Below are positions 6,166-6,207 of a stretch of DNA of 6,207 nt, piece by piece (positions within the stretch are counted from its first letter, which is position 1; every line of letters begins with the position of its first letter). Where the stretch lies: positions 1-6,207 of the forward strand of contig URYM01000111.1 in the NCBI GenBank assembly GCA_900552095.1, given 5' to 3'. Origin of the DNA: an uncultured Blautia sp. (GTDB lineage Bacteria; Bacillota; Clostridia; Lachnospirales; Lachnospiraceae). Under the pieces are notes generated by a model. That model had not been told where the DNA came from, ran no database searches, and worked only from the letters and a program-made list of their open reading frames with translations. A program made the translations under genes and the position numbers.

Positions 6166-6207
6166 CTGTCTCTTATACACATCTGACGCTGCCGACGATC
6201 TTACGCG
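6166..6207. other. Illumina Nextera adapter and i5 index (sequencing artefact)
   Basis: Bases 6166-6184 are CTGTCTCTTATACACATCT, the exact 19-bp Tn5 mosaic end used in Nextera libraries. Bases 6185-6198 (GACGCTGCCGACGA) complete the Read 1 transposase adapter in reverse complement. TCTTACGC at 6199-6206 is the reverse complement of GCGTAAGA, the i5 index S517/N517, and the final G fits the first base of the P5 segment. This is uncut adapter at an assembly contig end and not genomic DNA. The first adapter bases could coincide with genomic bases by chance, so the true junction may lie a base or so further right. Confidence 0.99.

Noticed and set aside
5671..6180. 169-codon minus-strand frame opposite cvpA, starting MYKRQ
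   Set aside because: Its start lies in the Nextera adapter, and the rest is antisense to the CvpA coding sequence.

Overview
The window looks like a chromosomal segment of a spore-forming Firmicute of the class Clostridia, most likely a Lachnospiraceae-type gut anaerobe. This is inferred from gene content: the dnaX-ybaB-recR order, a YyaC/DUF1256 sporulation protein, a LysM protein with an 'LPRNIRQIGEG'-type N-terminus, and a DUF5711 protein next to CvpA. Strong AGGAGG-type ribosome binding sites, mid-range GC and no mobile elements also fit. No species assignment is possible from sequence reading alone.

Left part (about 1-1873, + strand): a DNA replication and repair operon. It runs from the 3' end of dnaX (clamp-loader tau subunit) through ybaB (nucleoid-associated protein) and recR (recombination mediator) to an HD-domain hydrolase-like gene. 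The HD gene is joined to recR by an ATGA stop/start overlap, so it is probably translationally coupled. Centre (1732-2412, - strand): a yyaC-type sporulation gene converges on the HD gene and overlaps it tail to tail by 142 bp. Upstream of yyaC lies a good candidate forespore sigma-F promoter.

Right part (2587-6165, + strand): three envelope genes. The first is a membrane-anchored LysM protein with a cytoplasmic domain that resembles a degenerate JAB/MPN fold. The second is a DUF5711 protein with an acidic cytoplasmic half, one membrane segment and an extracellular beta-propeller-like half. It starts at 3874, behind a near-consensus vegetative promoter with extended -10. The third is a CvpA-family membrane protein, cut at its 3' end. 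DUF5711 and cvpA form an operon (15 bp gap). The LysM gene is upstream in the same direction, but the promoter in between makes the downstream pair at least partly independent.

The last 42 bases are not biological. From 6166 to 6207 the sequence reads exactly as an Illumina Nextera transposon end and Read 1 adapter, followed by an 8-base i5 index matching the reverse complement of S517 and the first base of the P5 segment. The genomic sequence therefore ends at about 6165, and the apparent C-terminus and stop codon of the CvpA ORF are artefacts. I see no CRISPR array, tRNA, rRNA, insertion sequence or phage gene. The genes are mostly housekeeping or sporulation and envelope functions, and I find no convincing undescribed defence or mobile system.
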